Positions 1-9,389 of a stretch of DNA of 56,163 bases are shown piece after piece (position 1 is the first letter of the stretch; each line of letters begins with the position of its first letter). Origin of the DNA: an uncultured Fidelibacterota bacterium (lineage in GTDB: Bacteria > Fidelibacterota > Marinisomatia > Marinisomatales > TCS55). The stretch lies in contig CAJVYU010000003.1 in NCBI GenBank assembly GCA_913009735.1, positions 1 to 56,163 of the forward strand, written 5' to 3'. The translations under genes were made by a program, and so were the position numbers. The notes beneath the pieces are model-generated. The model saw only the letters and a program-made list of their open reading frames with translations. It ran no database searches and had not been told where the DNA came from.

Positions 1-90
1 TCTGTAATTGGTGTTATTATTGGCAGGAGTGCCCGGCACAAATTAGGGCGAATCCTTTTATTAGAAATGGCGGATGAGGTTGAGAAATAG
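1..90 (+). CDS. C-terminal end of an unidentified protein (partial)
   Basis: Frame 1 is open from the window edge to a TAG at 88-90 and encodes 29 residues ending EMADEVEK. The first residues are hydrophobic (SVIGVIIG) and are followed by a basic stretch (RSARHKLGR), so this could be the end of a membrane or membrane-associated protein. I do not recognise the family. The start lies outside the window, and chance openness over 90 bases cannot be excluded. Confidence 0.4.
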   Translation, partial: SVIGVIIGRSARHKLGRILLLEMADEVEK

Positions 91-175
91 GATAAAGATT
101 AGGATTAGGATGAAGAATATGAATTGGTATTATAAACACGGCACAAATGTTGGCAAATGAATATTCAACACCCAC

Positions 176-204
176 CTGCCCGACTGTGTCTTTCAGGCGG
201 GCGG
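176..204 (+). terminator. Possible hairpin terminator
   Basis: CTGCCCG (176-182) can pair with CGGGCGG (198-204) with one G-U pair. A T-rich stretch follows from 208. It lies 85 bases after the partial upstream gene. The loop is long (15 bases), so the call is weak. Confidence 0.3.
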
Positions 205-235
205 CGTTGGTTTCTCTTTTTATTTAAGTACTATA

Positions 236-339
236 GGTATTTGACTCCTAGAGAATCAAGAAAAGAGGTTAATCCCGTAGGGATTTAATGTTTATAGTAC
301 AAAATACAAATGATGACGGAACTCCTAGGAGTTCAACTT
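236..339. repeat. Dispersed ~105-bp repeat, copy 1
   Basis: The copy runs from GACTCCTAGAG (243), through CCCGTAGGGATTTAATG (274-290) and TTTATAGTACAAAATACA, to GAACTCCTAGGAGTTCAAC. It contains short palindromes (AATCCCGTAGGGATT and GAACTCCTAGGAGTTC). A second diverged copy lies at 424-540 in the same order and orientation. Such short palindromic cassettes are, from memory, common between genes in FCB genomes. No protein is evident here. Confidence 0.6.
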
Positions 340-423
340 ATTCAGCATAGTGATAAAGACAAATTTGTTATCCAATTCAACACCTTACGGCGTTGTGTTC
401 TTTTTGACATTCCTGTGTTATAA

Positions 424-540
424 ATATTTGACTCCTAACGGAGTCTAACTAAATTGAGGAATCCTGATATTGATTGGGAACCCCAGAGTTTAATATTTAT
501 AACAAAAATACATATAATGAATGAACTCGGAGTTCAACAT
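424..540. repeat. Dispersed ~115-bp repeat, copy 2
   Basis: The order matches copy 1: GACTCCTAACGGAGTC (430-445), then CCCAGAGTTTAATATTTATAA, ATACATATAATGA and GAACTCGGAGTTCAAC. The palindromic ends are kept while the middle has diverged. The repeat reads through in frame with the RNase HI gene downstream, which is why upstream start codons of that gene are not credible. Confidence 0.6.
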
Positions 541-642
541 TTGTTAAGAGCCGATGGCAAACACATTCACGCAAATCTATATCAAAATTGTACGAAACAA
601 TCATCGTTTCCATCTATAAATCACATTAATTTCCCCACCGTT

Positions 643-1152
643 ATGAAACTCGATAAAAACGAAATAACATCTTTAAAGAATTTATTGTCAGAAGCAGAAA
701 ATAGATCCAATGAAACACTGGAAAAACTCTATAAAAAAATGTCAGGGAATACTCACGTGGATTTATATGTAGATGGTGCTGCTGATTTGCATTCAAAAAC
801 ATCAGGAATAGGGGGTGTGTTTTATAGTAAAGGTGAAGAAATCGATACTTTTTCTGAATATTTTGGAGACGCAACCAATAACGAAGCAGAATACAGCGCG
901 CTGATTCGCGGCTTGCAGATTGCTCTTGAAATGAATGTTGCAAGTATTAATATATTTGCAGATAGCCTGTTAGTCGTAAACCAGATTAATGGTGAGTTCA
1001 AAGTCAAACATGAGAATATGATTCCATTACATGCCAATGCTTCAGATTTATTGAGTGAATTTGATTCTTGGGAAATAAATCATATTCCAAGAGACCAAAA
1101 TAAAGTTGCTGACAAATTAAGTAAAGCCGGAATGATGAAAGGTCGTTCCTAA
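643..1152 (+). CDS. RNase HI-like nuclease
   Basis: This 169-residue protein has an N-terminal helical segment of about 35 residues and then an RNase H fold. It would cleave RNA in RNA-DNA hybrids during replication or repair. All four carboxylates of the family are visible: D44 (YVDGA), E81 (TNNEAEY), D107 (FADS) and D157 (KVADKLSKAG). It resembles the RNase HI variant that includes B. subtilis YpdQ more than E. coli RnhA. The frame is open from a TTG at 454, but that extension is translated repeat DNA, so the ATG at 643 is chosen. No clear Shine-Dalgarno site is seen. The function call is firm; the exact start is less so. Confidence 0.85.
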   Translation: MKLDKNEITSLKNLLSEAENRSNETLEKLYKKMSGNTHVDLYVDGAADLHSKTSGIGGVFYSKGEEIDTFSEYFGDATNNEAEYSALIRGLQIALEMNVASINIFADSLLVVNQINGEFKVKHENMIPLHANASDLLSEFDSWEINHIPRDQNKVADKLSKAGMMKGRS

Positions 1153-1195
1153 CAGGTTAGAAGTGAATGGTAACTGGATAAAGGATTAATATTAA

Positions 1196-2260
1196 ATGAA
1201 AGCATTAATTACAGCCGGGGGGCATGGAACAAGGCTGCGTCCCATAACACATACACAAAACAAACACCTCATACCCATAGCAAACAAACTTATGTTGGGC
1301 TATGCGTTGGAATATGCTCACGATGCAGGAATTGAGGAAGTTGGTATTATTATTAATGAAGAGGACAAATCCATTGAAAAGGCATTTGGCAATGGTGACA
1401 GTTATGGATTAACGATTACATATATTGAACAATCCGCTCCTTTAGGTTTAGGGCACGTAGTAAAAATTGCGGAACCATTTATAGGTAGGGATCCATTCGT
1501 TTTTTATCTGGGGGACAATATTCTTGTTGGCGGTATTAAAAAATTTATTGATGAATTTCAATCGAATAGGTCTAACTGCCATCTCGTATTAAGCAAAGTT
1601 CCTGACCCTAATCGTTTTGGTGTCGCGGCTGTGAAAGATGGTAAAATTGTTGGTATCGAAGAAAAACCATCTGATCCGAAAAGTAATTTAGCTGTCACAG
1701 GGATTTATATTTACGATAGTCATATCTTTGAAGCTGTGAATAATATTAAGCCTTCTGCCCGGGGGGAACTGGAAATATCCGATGCCCATCAATATTTATT
1801 GGAAAAAGGGTATTCCGTTACCTATTCAGAAATTACCGGGTGGTGGAAAGATACTGGAAAGCCGTCTGATCTGTTAGAGGCAAATCGATTGGTACTGGAC
1901 AATATTAAAGATGACCGGCACGGTGAAATTGATGCTTTCTCTGCCGTAAGCGGAAGAGTTGTAATAGGAAAAGGATCAAAGATCGTCGATTCAAATGTAC
2001 GAGGTCCAGTAATCATTGGAGATAATGTCGTCATCGATAATGCCTACATTGGCCCCTATACCGCTATTGGAAATGGATGCTCTATTCTGAATAGTGAAAT
2101 CGAATATTCAATTCTGATGAATGGCTGCAGTATTCATAATATTTCTCGTAGGATTGAAGCATCGCTTTTGGGCAGTGATGTGCATTTGTTGCGATCAAAG
2201 TCCAAACCAGTCACCCACCGGTTTATCCTTGGAGACCAAAGCCGGGTTGAAATTGATTAA
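1196..2260 (+). CDS. Glucose-1-phosphate thymidylyltransferase-like nucleotidyltransferase (long RmlA/StrD type)
   Basis: The 354-residue protein activates a sugar 1-phosphate with a nucleoside triphosphate, most likely making dTDP-glucose for surface polysaccharide. The N-terminal domain starts with the nucleotide-binding loop GGHGTRLRPIT (residues 8-18), followed by NKHLIPIANK and FYLGDNIL. The C-terminal third (from about 250) is a left-handed beta-helix of hexapeptide repeats (VIIGDNVVIDNAYIGPYTAIG). This arrangement matches the longer archaeal/actinobacterial type of about 355 residues rather than the 290-residue RmlA. No other rml genes are adjacent, so the substrate is inferred. Confidence 0.85.
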   Translation: MKALITAGGHGTRLRPITHTQNKHLIPIANKLMLGYALEYAHDAGIEEVGIIINEEDKSIEKAFGNGDSYGLTITYIEQSAPLGLGHVVKIAEPFIGRDPFVFYLGDNILVGGIKKFIDEFQSNRSNCHLVLSKVPDPNRFGVAAVKDGKIVGIEEKPSDPKSNLAVTGIYIYDSHIFEAVNNIKPSARGELEISDAHQYLLEKGYSVTYSEITGWWKDTGKPSDLLEANRLVLDNIKDDRHGEIDAFSAVSGRVVIGKGSKIVDSNVRGPVIIGDNVVIDNAYIGPYTAIGNGCSILNSEIEYSILMNGCSIHNISRRIEASLLGSDVHLLRSKSKPVTHRFILGDQSRVEID

Positions 2261-3032
2261 ACCTGTACTTGAATTAAAAAATGTTTCCACATATTATCCC
2301 GGGAAACAGTCATATTTCAAAAAACAAAAATTCAATCAAGCAAACTATAATATAAATTTAAAACTCCGGCCGGGAGAAATTCTTGCTATAGTGGGTGAGA
2401 GCGGAAGCGGTAAATCAACTTTAGGAAACACGATTGTGGGGTTAGTGGATGATTTTGAGGGGGAATTTATATTTCAAGGATCAAATTACAATCCGCGAAT
2501 AATGAGTGATTTAAGAAGTGAGATCCAAATAATTTTTCAAGATTCATTAAGTTCATTAAATCCCAGAATGAAAATTGGGACTGCAATCATAGACGTAATT
2601 AAACATCATCATCCAAATACGGACGTAACCGAAAGAATGGATGAATTATTTTTTAAAGTGAATCTGTCAATAATTACTGCTGGAAAATATCCTCATGAAT
2701 TATCCGGTGGACAACGACAGAGAGCATGTATTGCACGTGCATTAGCTGTCGAACCAAAAATATTGATTTGTGATGAAATTGTATCTGCATTGGACGTTTC
2801 TGTTCAGGCAAAAATTCTAAACCTATTATTAAGATTAGTCGAAGAAGATCATCTTGCAATTCTGTTTACAACTCATGATCTGCATGTGGTTGAATCCTTT
2901 GCTCATCACGTTGTTGTTATGAAAGATGGCAAAATTGTAGAAAAAGGAGTCACAAAAGACATTTTTACCAATCCGCAAAATGCCTACACGAAGACTCTTT
3001 TACAGTCAATCCCAGAAAAGGTTAATTCATAA
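2247..3032 (+). CDS. ABC transporter ATP-binding protein, peptide-transporter (OppF/DppF) type
   Basis: This is the ATPase subunit of an importer, about 261 residues. Walker A is GESGSGKST, the signature is LSGGQRQR, Walker B is ILICDEIVSALD and the H-loop is TTHDLH. Sequence and spacing (FQDSLSSLNPRM; NAYTKTLLQSIP at the end) resemble the OppF/DppF group, but the C-terminal oligopeptide extension is missing. The usual Pro of the CDEPVSALD motif is Ile. An open frame extends upstream inside the preceding gene. The TTG at 2247, overlapping that gene's end by 14 bases, gives the expected N-terminus (KPVLELKNVS); TTG at 2253 is an alternative. No permease gene is adjacent, so the substrate is unknown. 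Confidence 0.85.
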   Translation: MKLIKPVLELKNVSTYYPGKQSYFKKQKFNQANYNINLKLRPGEILAIVGESGSGKSTLGNTIVGLVDDFEGEFIFQGSNYNPRIMSDLRSEIQIIFQDSLSSLNPRMKIGTAIIDVIKHHHPNTDVTERMDELFFKVNLSIITAGKYPHELSGGQRQRACIARALAVEPKILICDEIVSALDVSVQAKILNLLLRLVEEDHLAILFTTHDLHVVESFAHHVVVMKDGKIVEKGVTKDIFTNPQNAYTKTLLQSIPEKVNS

Positions 3033-3103
3033 GGAAAATAGTTTAGAATTGAGTTAACTTTGTCACTTCTATTAGAAGCATTAAATAATCCGAGACTTAT
3101 GTA

Positions 3104-4132
3104 ATGGCATTTCTATCTTCTTTAATAAATTCATTTTCCTGGGTATCCGGCGATATCGCTATTGATCTTGGGACTGCAAATACACTTTTGTGGGTCAATG
3201 GAAAAGGTGTTATGATCAATGAACCGTCCATTATTGCCCGTTCAGTACATGATGGTAAAATTGTTGCAGTCGGAAAAGAAGCAAAAGCAATGGTAGGAAG
3301 AACCCATCGTGAACTTGAAACAATTCGACCTTTGCAAGACGGTGTTATCGCTGATTTTGATATGACAGACGGAATGCTTCAGGGTTTCATACGAAAAATA
3401 AATATCAATCGTTTAGCTCGCCCAAGAATGGTTATTTGTGTGCCTTCCGGTGTTACAGAAGTTGAAAGACGTGCTGTAAAAGATTCCGGTGAGCGTGCAA
3501 ATGCTCGAGAAGTTTATTTAATTGAAGAACCGGTCGCTGCTGCCATTGGGATTGGTCTTGATATTAGTCAGCCAATAGGTAATATCATTGTCGATATTGG
3601 GGGCGGTACAACGGAAATTGCTGTGATTGCATTGAACGGTGTAGTCACAAAAGAAACCATTCGAATTGCAGGTGATGAAATGGATGAACACGTTGTAATG
3701 TGGTTTCGAAACGAACATAAATTGGATATCGGTCTTGCAACAGGTGAAGCGATAAAAATATCTGTTGGTTCTGCAATGCGAATGACGACGAAAACAATCT
3801 CTGTAAAAGGCCGTGATATGGTCAGCGGTATTCCCAAAACGATTGAAGTGTCTTCAGATGAAATTCGACAAGCGTTAAAGGAACCGGTCAATAGTATTGT
3901 CGAAGCTGTAAAACGGGCATTGGAAAGAACTCCTCCGGAATTAGCCGCTGATATTTTAGATAGAGGCATTATCATGACGGGAGGCGGCAGCTTGTTAAAG
4001 GGGATGGACCAGATTATTCGCGAACGTACGAATGTACCGGTGAATTGTGCTGAAGAACCCCTGATATCAGTTGTGAAAGGGACGGGGAAAGTACTGGAGA
4101 ATATCCGTAAATACAGACCCGTTCTAATCTGA
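3104..4132 (+). CDS. mreB: Rod shape-determining protein MreB
   Basis: Bacterial actin homologue, 342 residues (normal length). It polymerises under the inner membrane and guides the elongasome. Visible motifs are the first phosphate loop DIAIDLGTANT, the second phosphate loop VDIGGGTTEIAV, the IEEPVAAAIG segment and the adenosine loop TGGGSLLKG. It is first in the mreBCD-mrdA-rodA order, which settles its identity against DnaK-like relatives. Residues near 190-215 (HVVMWFRNEHKLDIGL) differ from the common YIRRKYNLLIGE pattern, a modest lineage variation. A 96-base gap separates it from mreC. Confidence 0.97.
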   Translation: MAFLSSLINSFSWVSGDIAIDLGTANTLLWVNGKGVMINEPSIIARSVHDGKIVAVGKEAKAMVGRTHRELETIRPLQDGVIADFDMTDGMLQGFIRKININRLARPRMVICVPSGVTEVERRAVKDSGERANAREVYLIEEPVAAAIGIGLDISQPIGNIIVDIGGGTTEIAVIALNGVVTKETIRIAGDEMDEHVVMWFRNEHKLDIGLATGEAIKISVGSAMRMTTKTISVKGRDMVSGIPKTIEVSSDEIRQALKEPVNSIVEAVKRALERTPPELAADILDRGIIMTGGGSLLKGMDQIIRERTNVPVNCAEEPLISVVKGTGKVLENIRKYRPVLI

Positions 4133-4228
4133 TATGATTTGGTAACTGGTAGAGTGGTAGCTGGTAAATCAGTAAGCCCCCTGATGTTATCATTCACCAA
4201 CTACGTATAAAATTAACCACATAATGTA

Positions 4229-5029
4229 ATGAGGAAAATTTATCTCGCTATAATACGTCAGCGCGATCACTTGGTTTTTCTCTTCGCAGTGATCATATCC
4301 CTAACTTTAATTCTATCGAATGATTCTCAAGATGTAGCCATTTTCCGTGGAAAAGTGAATGATATTTTTTCATTCATTTATAAACCTGTTTCCTGGCTCA
4401 GGGCCATGGCAGTTGTGGACGAAGAAGCTGCGCTTATCAGGGAAGAAAATATTGTTTATTCACTGCAAATTGAATCGATGCGTAATCTTGCAGTTGAAAA
4501 CCAGCGGCTACGTGAAATGTTAAATTATAAACGAGAGAGTCAGTTAAAATTACTTCCTGCAAAAGTAATCAATAAAGGGATTACAGTCAATATGAATACG
4601 TTAACGATTGATGTCGGGAGTCATAATGGTATTAAACAAAATTATCCTGTAATAACATCAAAAGGTGTGATAGGAAAAACCATTATTGTCGGAAATCAAA
4701 GCTCTATCGTGCAAATTTTAAGTGATGTAAACTTCCGATTAAGTGTACAAGTTATGCCATCGGGAGCCAGGGGTATTTTAAGGTGGGTGTATGGTGATAT
4801 ATGTGAAATTAGGGAAATACAGAAGAATTCAGAAATCAATGTGGGTGATCGAGTGATTACTTCAGGATTTAGTGATATATTCCCCAAAAATCTCCCAGTG
4901 GGTGAAGTCATAGGTATGCGTGACGAGATAGGCAGTTTCCAGAAAATTGTATCTGTCCGGTTTCCCGAGCAATTGGGATCACTGATAAACTTATTTGTCA
5001 TTATAGAACAAAATCATGAAATGGAATAA
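4229..5029 (+). CDS. mreC: Rod shape-determining protein MreC
   Basis: Periplasmic scaffold of the elongasome, 266 residues. A single N-terminal membrane segment (about residues 15-31), a coiled-coil stretch (about 65-105, ENQRLREML) and a beta-rich C-terminal domain with the family pattern GSHNGIKQNYPVITSKGVIGK are visible. It overlaps mreD by 14 bases, indicating translational coupling. Family and operon position agree. Confidence 0.95.
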   Translation: MRKIYLAIIRQRDHLVFLFAVIISLTLILSNDSQDVAIFRGKVNDIFSFIYKPVSWLRAMAVVDEEAALIREENIVYSLQIESMRNLAVENQRLREMLNYKRESQLKLLPAKVINKGITVNMNTLTIDVGSHNGIKQNYPVITSKGVIGKTIIVGNQSSIVQILSDVNFRLSVQVMPSGARGILRWVYGDICEIREIQKNSEINVGDRVITSGFSDIFPKNLPVGEVIGMRDEIGSFQKIVSVRFPEQLGSLINLFVIIEQNHEME

Positions 5030-5507
5030 ATTCATTTTAATTTTAGCCGCTGTTTTTCTTATTCAGTTTTATTTGGCTGAACTGATGTCTATCAAAATGG
5101 TTCGTCCTGATTTCATGTCAATTTTTATTCTGTATACTTCAATTAAATATGGTCGATTTTATGGAGTAATTGCCGGATTTATTCTAGGACTCTTGACGGA
5201 TCTTTCCGCCGTTGGATCCTATTTTGGACTTTCATCATTATCCTATTCATTTATTGGCTATTTCGCCGGCTTATTAAAAGATCAGTATAACAGGCTAATT
5301 CCGTTGTATTATCATTTAGCATGGATTGGAATTATAGCGTTTCATTTTTTTATTTATTGTTATATCCGATATCAATATTTGTTTGATACTGATAAATGGA
5401 TGTTTATTCAAACATGGTTTTTTACAACCGGATATACAATGGGCTTTATTCTTATTCTTCAATTAATCATTCCATTTAGTTTATTCTATCGTGCTGAAAG
5501 CAGCTAA
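5016..5507 (+). CDS. mreD: Rod shape-determining protein MreD
   Basis: Small inner-membrane protein of the elongasome, 163 residues with about five hydrophobic segments. The family pattern RPDFMSIFILYTSIKYGRFYGVIAGFILG is split here as RPDFMSIFILY and YGRFYGVIAGFILGLLTD. MreD is weakly conserved, so the position between mreC and mrdA is the main support. It overlaps mreC by 14 and mrdA by 17 bases. Confidence 0.93.
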   Translation: MKWNKFILILAAVFLIQFYLAELMSIKMVRPDFMSIFILYTSIKYGRFYGVIAGFILGLLTDLSAVGSYFGLSSLSYSFIGYFAGLLKDQYNRLIPLYYHLAWIGIIAFHFFIYCYIRYQYLFDTDKWMFIQTWFFTTGYTMGFILILQLIIPFSLFYRAESS

Positions 5508-7266
5508 TTTAATACCCAAGAGAAGAATGATTGTCGCCAGTGGTGTCGTTATTCTGTTAATGATGTCACTTCTCATCCGGTTTTTCAGTATCCAGTTTCA
5601 TTCGTATGAAAAATATTCAAAGAGAGCGGAAGTTAATCGAATTCGTGCAATTCCCTTAAATGCACCACGGGGCTTAATCCTTGACCGAAATGGCGAAATT
5701 ATTGTGGATAATTATCCGACATATGTCTTAACAGGTATCCCGGGAGAAATGATAGATAAACGAAAGAATTTTTATATAATCAGTCAGTGTACCGGGATAG
5801 ATACGAGTGTTTTAAAATCAAATTATGATAAATATTACCGGGGAAAATTTTTACCGTCAAGAATCGCGAAAGACCTCACATTCGATCAATTAAGTAGAAT
5901 CGAAGAACATAAAACAGATTTGACCGGAATAAACTATATACAATTTCCTGAGAGGATTTATTCAGGGAAAATTAATGCTCCTCACTTGCTTGGTTATGTT
6001 AAAGAAGTTGACCGTGCTCTTATTAAAGAATTGGCAGAACCTGAAAAGTATATATATGGAGATTTAGTCGGTTGGAGGGGATTAGAAAAAGTATATGAGA
6101 AAAGCCTGCGTGGTGAAAAGGGTATTTATTTTATGGAGGTAGATGCTTTCGGACGAGAAATAGGTATTTCAACTGATCGAAACGCAGAATATCCAGTCCC
6201 TGGAAATAATTTGGTTACATCCATATTATTACCCCTACAGGAAATGTTGGAAAAAAGATTGGAAGGTCTTAAAGGTGTTGCATTGGTCTCTAATCCAAAA
6301 ACTGGAGAAATTTTGGCATTTGTTAGTAAACCGGATTATCCAGCTGATTTATTTACAGGAACAACAACGATAGATGATTGGAAAAAGATAATCAGCGATC
6401 CTGATAAACCATTACTTAACCGGATTACACACGGCCTTTATCCGCCTGGATCTACTTTAAAAATGATTACAGCTATGGCCTTAATTGAAAAGAAAAGAGT
6501 TAGTTATTCCGAGACGATTGATTGCTCCGGTGTGTATACGTTAGGGGATCGGGATTTTCGTTGCTGGAAAGAAAATGGTCATGGAACGGTTAATCTGAAA
6601 AAGGCAATTGCTCAATCGTGTAATATATATTTTTATCATCTTGTTCAACGATTATCCATTGATGAATGGGCAGAAGCATGTCGGCAATTCGGTTTTGGTA
6701 AAAAAGTAGGAATTGACCTGGCCTCTGAAGCAAAAGGTGTTGTCCCAACTTCCTCGTTTATGAATAAACAATATGGGCGCTGGGGATGGTCTAAGGGACA
6801 TTTGTTGAATGTATCATTAGGTCAGGGAGAATTCGTAGCAACACCAATACAGATGCTTCAATATATAAATTTATTGGCAATGAAAGGCCGAACACCTGTT
6901 CTTCATACCATAAAAAATAAGGAAACGGAACTAGTTGAAGTAAATTCTTTTTCTAAGAAAACATGGGATCAAATTGAATCTTTTATGCAACAGGTTATTA
7001 TTGCTCCTAATGGAACGGGTCGGCGTTCAGACCCTAAAATACCCGGGTTAATTATCGCTGGAAAAACGGGTACTGCACAAAACCCGCATGGCGAAGATCA
7101 TGCTTGGTATATAGGGTATGGAAAATATAAAAATGATGTTATTTCGGTTGTCATTCTCATTGAACATGGTGGGCATGGTGGTGTTACATCTGCACCTATT
7201 GCCAGATCAGTTTTTAATTTACTTTTTTCGTCAAATGAAACTATGAAATTGGCTTTTACACAGTGA
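5491..7266 (+). CDS. mrdA: Penicillin-binding protein 2 (peptidoglycan transpeptidase)
   Basis: Elongasome transpeptidase that crosslinks peptidoglycan, 591 residues counted from a GTG start at 5491. An ATG at 5527 would remove 12 residues and is also possible. There is an N-terminal membrane anchor, then the pedestal domain (NAPRGLILDRNGEIIVDN) and the transpeptidase domain. The three active-site motifs are intact: S321-T-L-K324, S376-C-N378 and K525-T-G527. It works with the SEDS glycosyltransferase RodA, whose gene follows with a 4-base overlap. Confidence 0.96.
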   Translation: MLKAANLIPKRRMIVASGVVILLMMSLLIRFFSIQFHSYEKYSKRAEVNRIRAIPLNAPRGLILDRNGEIIVDNYPTYVLTGIPGEMIDKRKNFYIISQCTGIDTSVLKSNYDKYYRGKFLPSRIAKDLTFDQLSRIEEHKTDLTGINYIQFPERIYSGKINAPHLLGYVKEVDRALIKELAEPEKYIYGDLVGWRGLEKVYEKSLRGEKGIYFMEVDAFGREIGISTDRNAEYPVPGNNLVTSILLPLQEMLEKRLEGLKGVALVSNPKTGEILAFVSKPDYPADLFTGTTTIDDWKKIISDPDKPLLNRITHGLYPPGSTLKMITAMALIEKKRVSYSETIDCSGVYTLGDRDFRCWKENGHGTVNLKKAIAQSCNIYFYHLVQRLSIDEWAEACRQFGFGKKVGIDLASEAKGVVPTSSFMNKQYGRWGWSKGHLLNVSLGQGEFVATPIQMLQYINLLAMKGRTPVLHTIKNKETELVEVNSFSKKTWDQIESFMQQVIIAPNGTGRRSDPKIPGLIIAGKTGTAQNPHGEDHAWYIGYGKYKNDVISVVILIEHGGHGGVTSAPIARSVFNLLFSSNETMKLAFTQ

Positions 7267-8495
7267 TTAAAGTATTTATATTAAAATTCAGATCGTCAAA
7301 TTCACTTGTATTTGTTCTTGCATTGTTCCTTTTTGCAATTGGCTTGGTTACACTCAAGAGTATTGAATCAGGTCAAACATCAAGTATTTATAGCCAATCA
7401 TTTTATAAGCAGCTTATTTTTATGATACCTGCACTTATTGGGTTGCTTACAGCATTTCTAATACCCCGACATACAATACATCGGTATATTTATGGTCTAT
7501 ATGGTGTAATATTGATTTTTGTATTAATTCCATATATGGGGAGAGAAATTGCAAATACGTATCGCTGGGTAGATATTGGTCTTCCTATTGGCTTTCAACC
7601 ATCAGAGTTTGCAAAGTGGATTGTCGTTATCGCATTAGCTCGCTATTTATCAGATCACAATTTGCAGATGAATTATTTTTCGGCAAATATTTTGCCAATC
7701 ATTATTGCCTTATTTCCAGCATTTATTATTTTAATTCAACCGGACTTGGGGACAGCGATCATTATCATGGTACCTGTATTGCCCATGCTGTATTGGGCAG
7801 GTGCCAGACCATTTCATCTTTTCTTATTTATTGCTCCATTAATCAGTATTTTAACGGCATTTCACTGGATTTCATTTACTATTTGGGCCATGCTGATGAT
7901 GTTCATTATTTATAAAGCTAAACCTTCGATTATTTTTGGTATTACTACATTTTTTTCAAACGTTTTTTTGGGATTATTGTCACCGGTTTTATGGGGGATG
8001 CTGAAGGATTACCAACAAAAACGAATTTTAACATTATTTAATCCGGAACTTGATCCTTTAGGAGCTGCATACCAAATTATTCAAAGTAAAACTGCTATTG
8101 GCGCAGGAGGTCTACTTGGTAAAGGTTGGGGACAGGGTACCCAAACTCATTTAAAATTCTTACCTGTCCAGGAATCTGATTTTATCGTTTCGGTCATCGG
8201 GGAAGAGCTTGGCTTCGTGGCTATTTTTGTAATAGTTACTATTTTTACTATATTCATCTTAAAGATCATTCGATCGGCTTATAATGTTGATGACCGCTTT
8301 TCCAGTCTAACTATGATAGGAATAGCTTCTATTTTTACAGCACATGTTTTCGTAAATTTTGCAATGACGGTTGGGATGATCCCCGTTAAAGGACTTCCAT
8401 TACCATTTGTGTCATATGGGGGATCATTTTTGCTTTCTAGTTTTATTATGGTTGGACTGATTATGAATTTAAGCATTGATCCCAAAGATTATTAA
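7263..8495 (+). CDS. rodA: SEDS peptidoglycan glycosyltransferase RodA
   Basis: Polytopic membrane protein of 410 residues with about ten hydrophobic segments that polymerises lipid II during elongation. Family signatures include GFQPSEFAKW, QPDLGTA, KFLPVQESDFIVSVIGEELGF and KGLPLPFVSYGGS. The GTG start at 7263 overlaps the mrdA stop (GTGA). It closes the elongasome operon; a 72-base gap follows. Confidence 0.97.
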   Translation: MIKVFILKFRSSNSLVFVLALFLFAIGLVTLKSIESGQTSSIYSQSFYKQLIFMIPALIGLLTAFLIPRHTIHRYIYGLYGVILIFVLIPYMGREIANTYRWVDIGLPIGFQPSEFAKWIVVIALARYLSDHNLQMNYFSANILPIIIALFPAFIILIQPDLGTAIIIMVPVLPMLYWAGARPFHLFLFIAPLISILTAFHWISFTIWAMLMMFIIYKAKPSIIFGITTFFSNVFLGLLSPVLWGMLKDYQQKRILTLFNPELDPLGAAYQIIQSKTAIGAGGLLGKGWGQGTQTHLKFLPVQESDFIVSVIGEELGFVAIFVIVTIFTIFILKIIRSAYNVDDRFSSLTMIGIASIFTAHVFVNFAMTVGMIPVKGLPLPFVSYGGSFLLSSFIMVGLIMNLSIDPKDY

Positions 8496-8567
8496 AAATT
8501 ACAATGATACTTCGTTAAGTCTTGATAAATTCACACCCTTCATTCCCTTGCAAAACGGCGAAAAATT

Positions 8568-9374
8568 ATGATTAAAAAATTCTCACAGTTATCAATTTTT
8601 CTGATAATTCTATCAGTGTCACTTTTTTCACAGAGTGATAAACAAATCAGAGTATTAAATGATAAGATAGCGAAACAAAGCGTTCGAATTGACGGATTAG
8701 AAACGAAGTTAAATATCCTGTTACCGGAAATTCAAAATACATTGAAAGCCACAGTCGCTTCTAAACAGCAATCGGATTCCGTAGCAATTATGATCATTAA
8801 TCGAATAAATACCATTCAAAACAAGATTCGTTTATTGGAAGATAAAGCTGCTTATTCTGACAGTACAAATTTTGAAGTATTGGCTCAATTGGTTATGATT
8901 GAAAACAAGATTATCACTTTAGCAAACAGCTTTACAGAATTATATAATGTCAGAAAAGATCAGACGCCTGCTTCACCGAGTTCCAGGATCAATCCTGCAG
9001 AGTATAAAAGAATTTATATTGAGAGTTTGAGTAATTTCCAAAACAGTTTGTATACCCAAGCAATTAACGGCTTTTCAAAGTTAGTCATCAGTGACCCTCA
9101 AAATAATTTGGCAGATAATAGCCAATACTGGCTGGCGGAATGTTATTACTCTCAAAAAAATTATAAGCGTGCAATAATCGAATTTGAAAAAGTATTCACT
9201 TTTGCTGGGACAGATAAAGATGATGATGCCCAGTTGAAATTAGGTTTGGCTTATCAAAGTATGGGAAATTTAGAAAAAGCCAGGGAGGAATTTCAAAGAC
9301 TGATTGATTATTTCCCGGGTAGTGAATTTTATGACCGAGCAAAAATTTCAATCAAACAATTAACCATCGAATAA
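8568..9374 (+). CDS. YbgF/CpoB-like periplasmic coiled-coil TPR protein
   Basis: This 268-residue secreted protein begins with a signal peptide (about residues 1-22), continues with coiled coil (about 25-125), and ends with TPR units (SQYWLAECYYSQKNYKRAIIEFEKV; QLKLGLAYQSMGNLEKAREEF, each quoted in part). CpoB/YbgF links peptidoglycan synthesis with outer-membrane constriction. No tol-pal genes are adjacent, so the same role here is inference from architecture and from its place after the cell-wall operon. Confidence 0.75.
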   Translation: MIKKFSQLSIFLIILSVSLFSQSDKQIRVLNDKIAKQSVRIDGLETKLNILLPEIQNTLKATVASKQQSDSVAIMIINRINTIQNKIRLLEDKAAYSDSTNFEVLAQLVMIENKIITLANSFTELYNVRKDQTPASPSSRINPAEYKRIYIESLSNFQNSLYTQAINGFSKLVISDPQNNLADNSQYWLAECYYSQKNYKRAIIEFEKVFTFAGTDKDDDAQLKLGLAYQSMGNLEKAREEFQRLIDYFPGSEFYDRAKISIKQLTIE

Positions 9375-9389
9375 GAAAAGTTAAGTTTT

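Noticed and set aside
454-642. N-terminal extension of the RNase HI gene from a TTG at 454
   Set aside because: The extension is the translated second copy of a dispersed repeat; the RNase H fold and a normal ATG begin downstream.
3568-4200. Long minus-strand frame opposite mreB (210 codons)
   Set aside because: It is the antisense shadow of a strongly conserved gene with no recognisable protein features.
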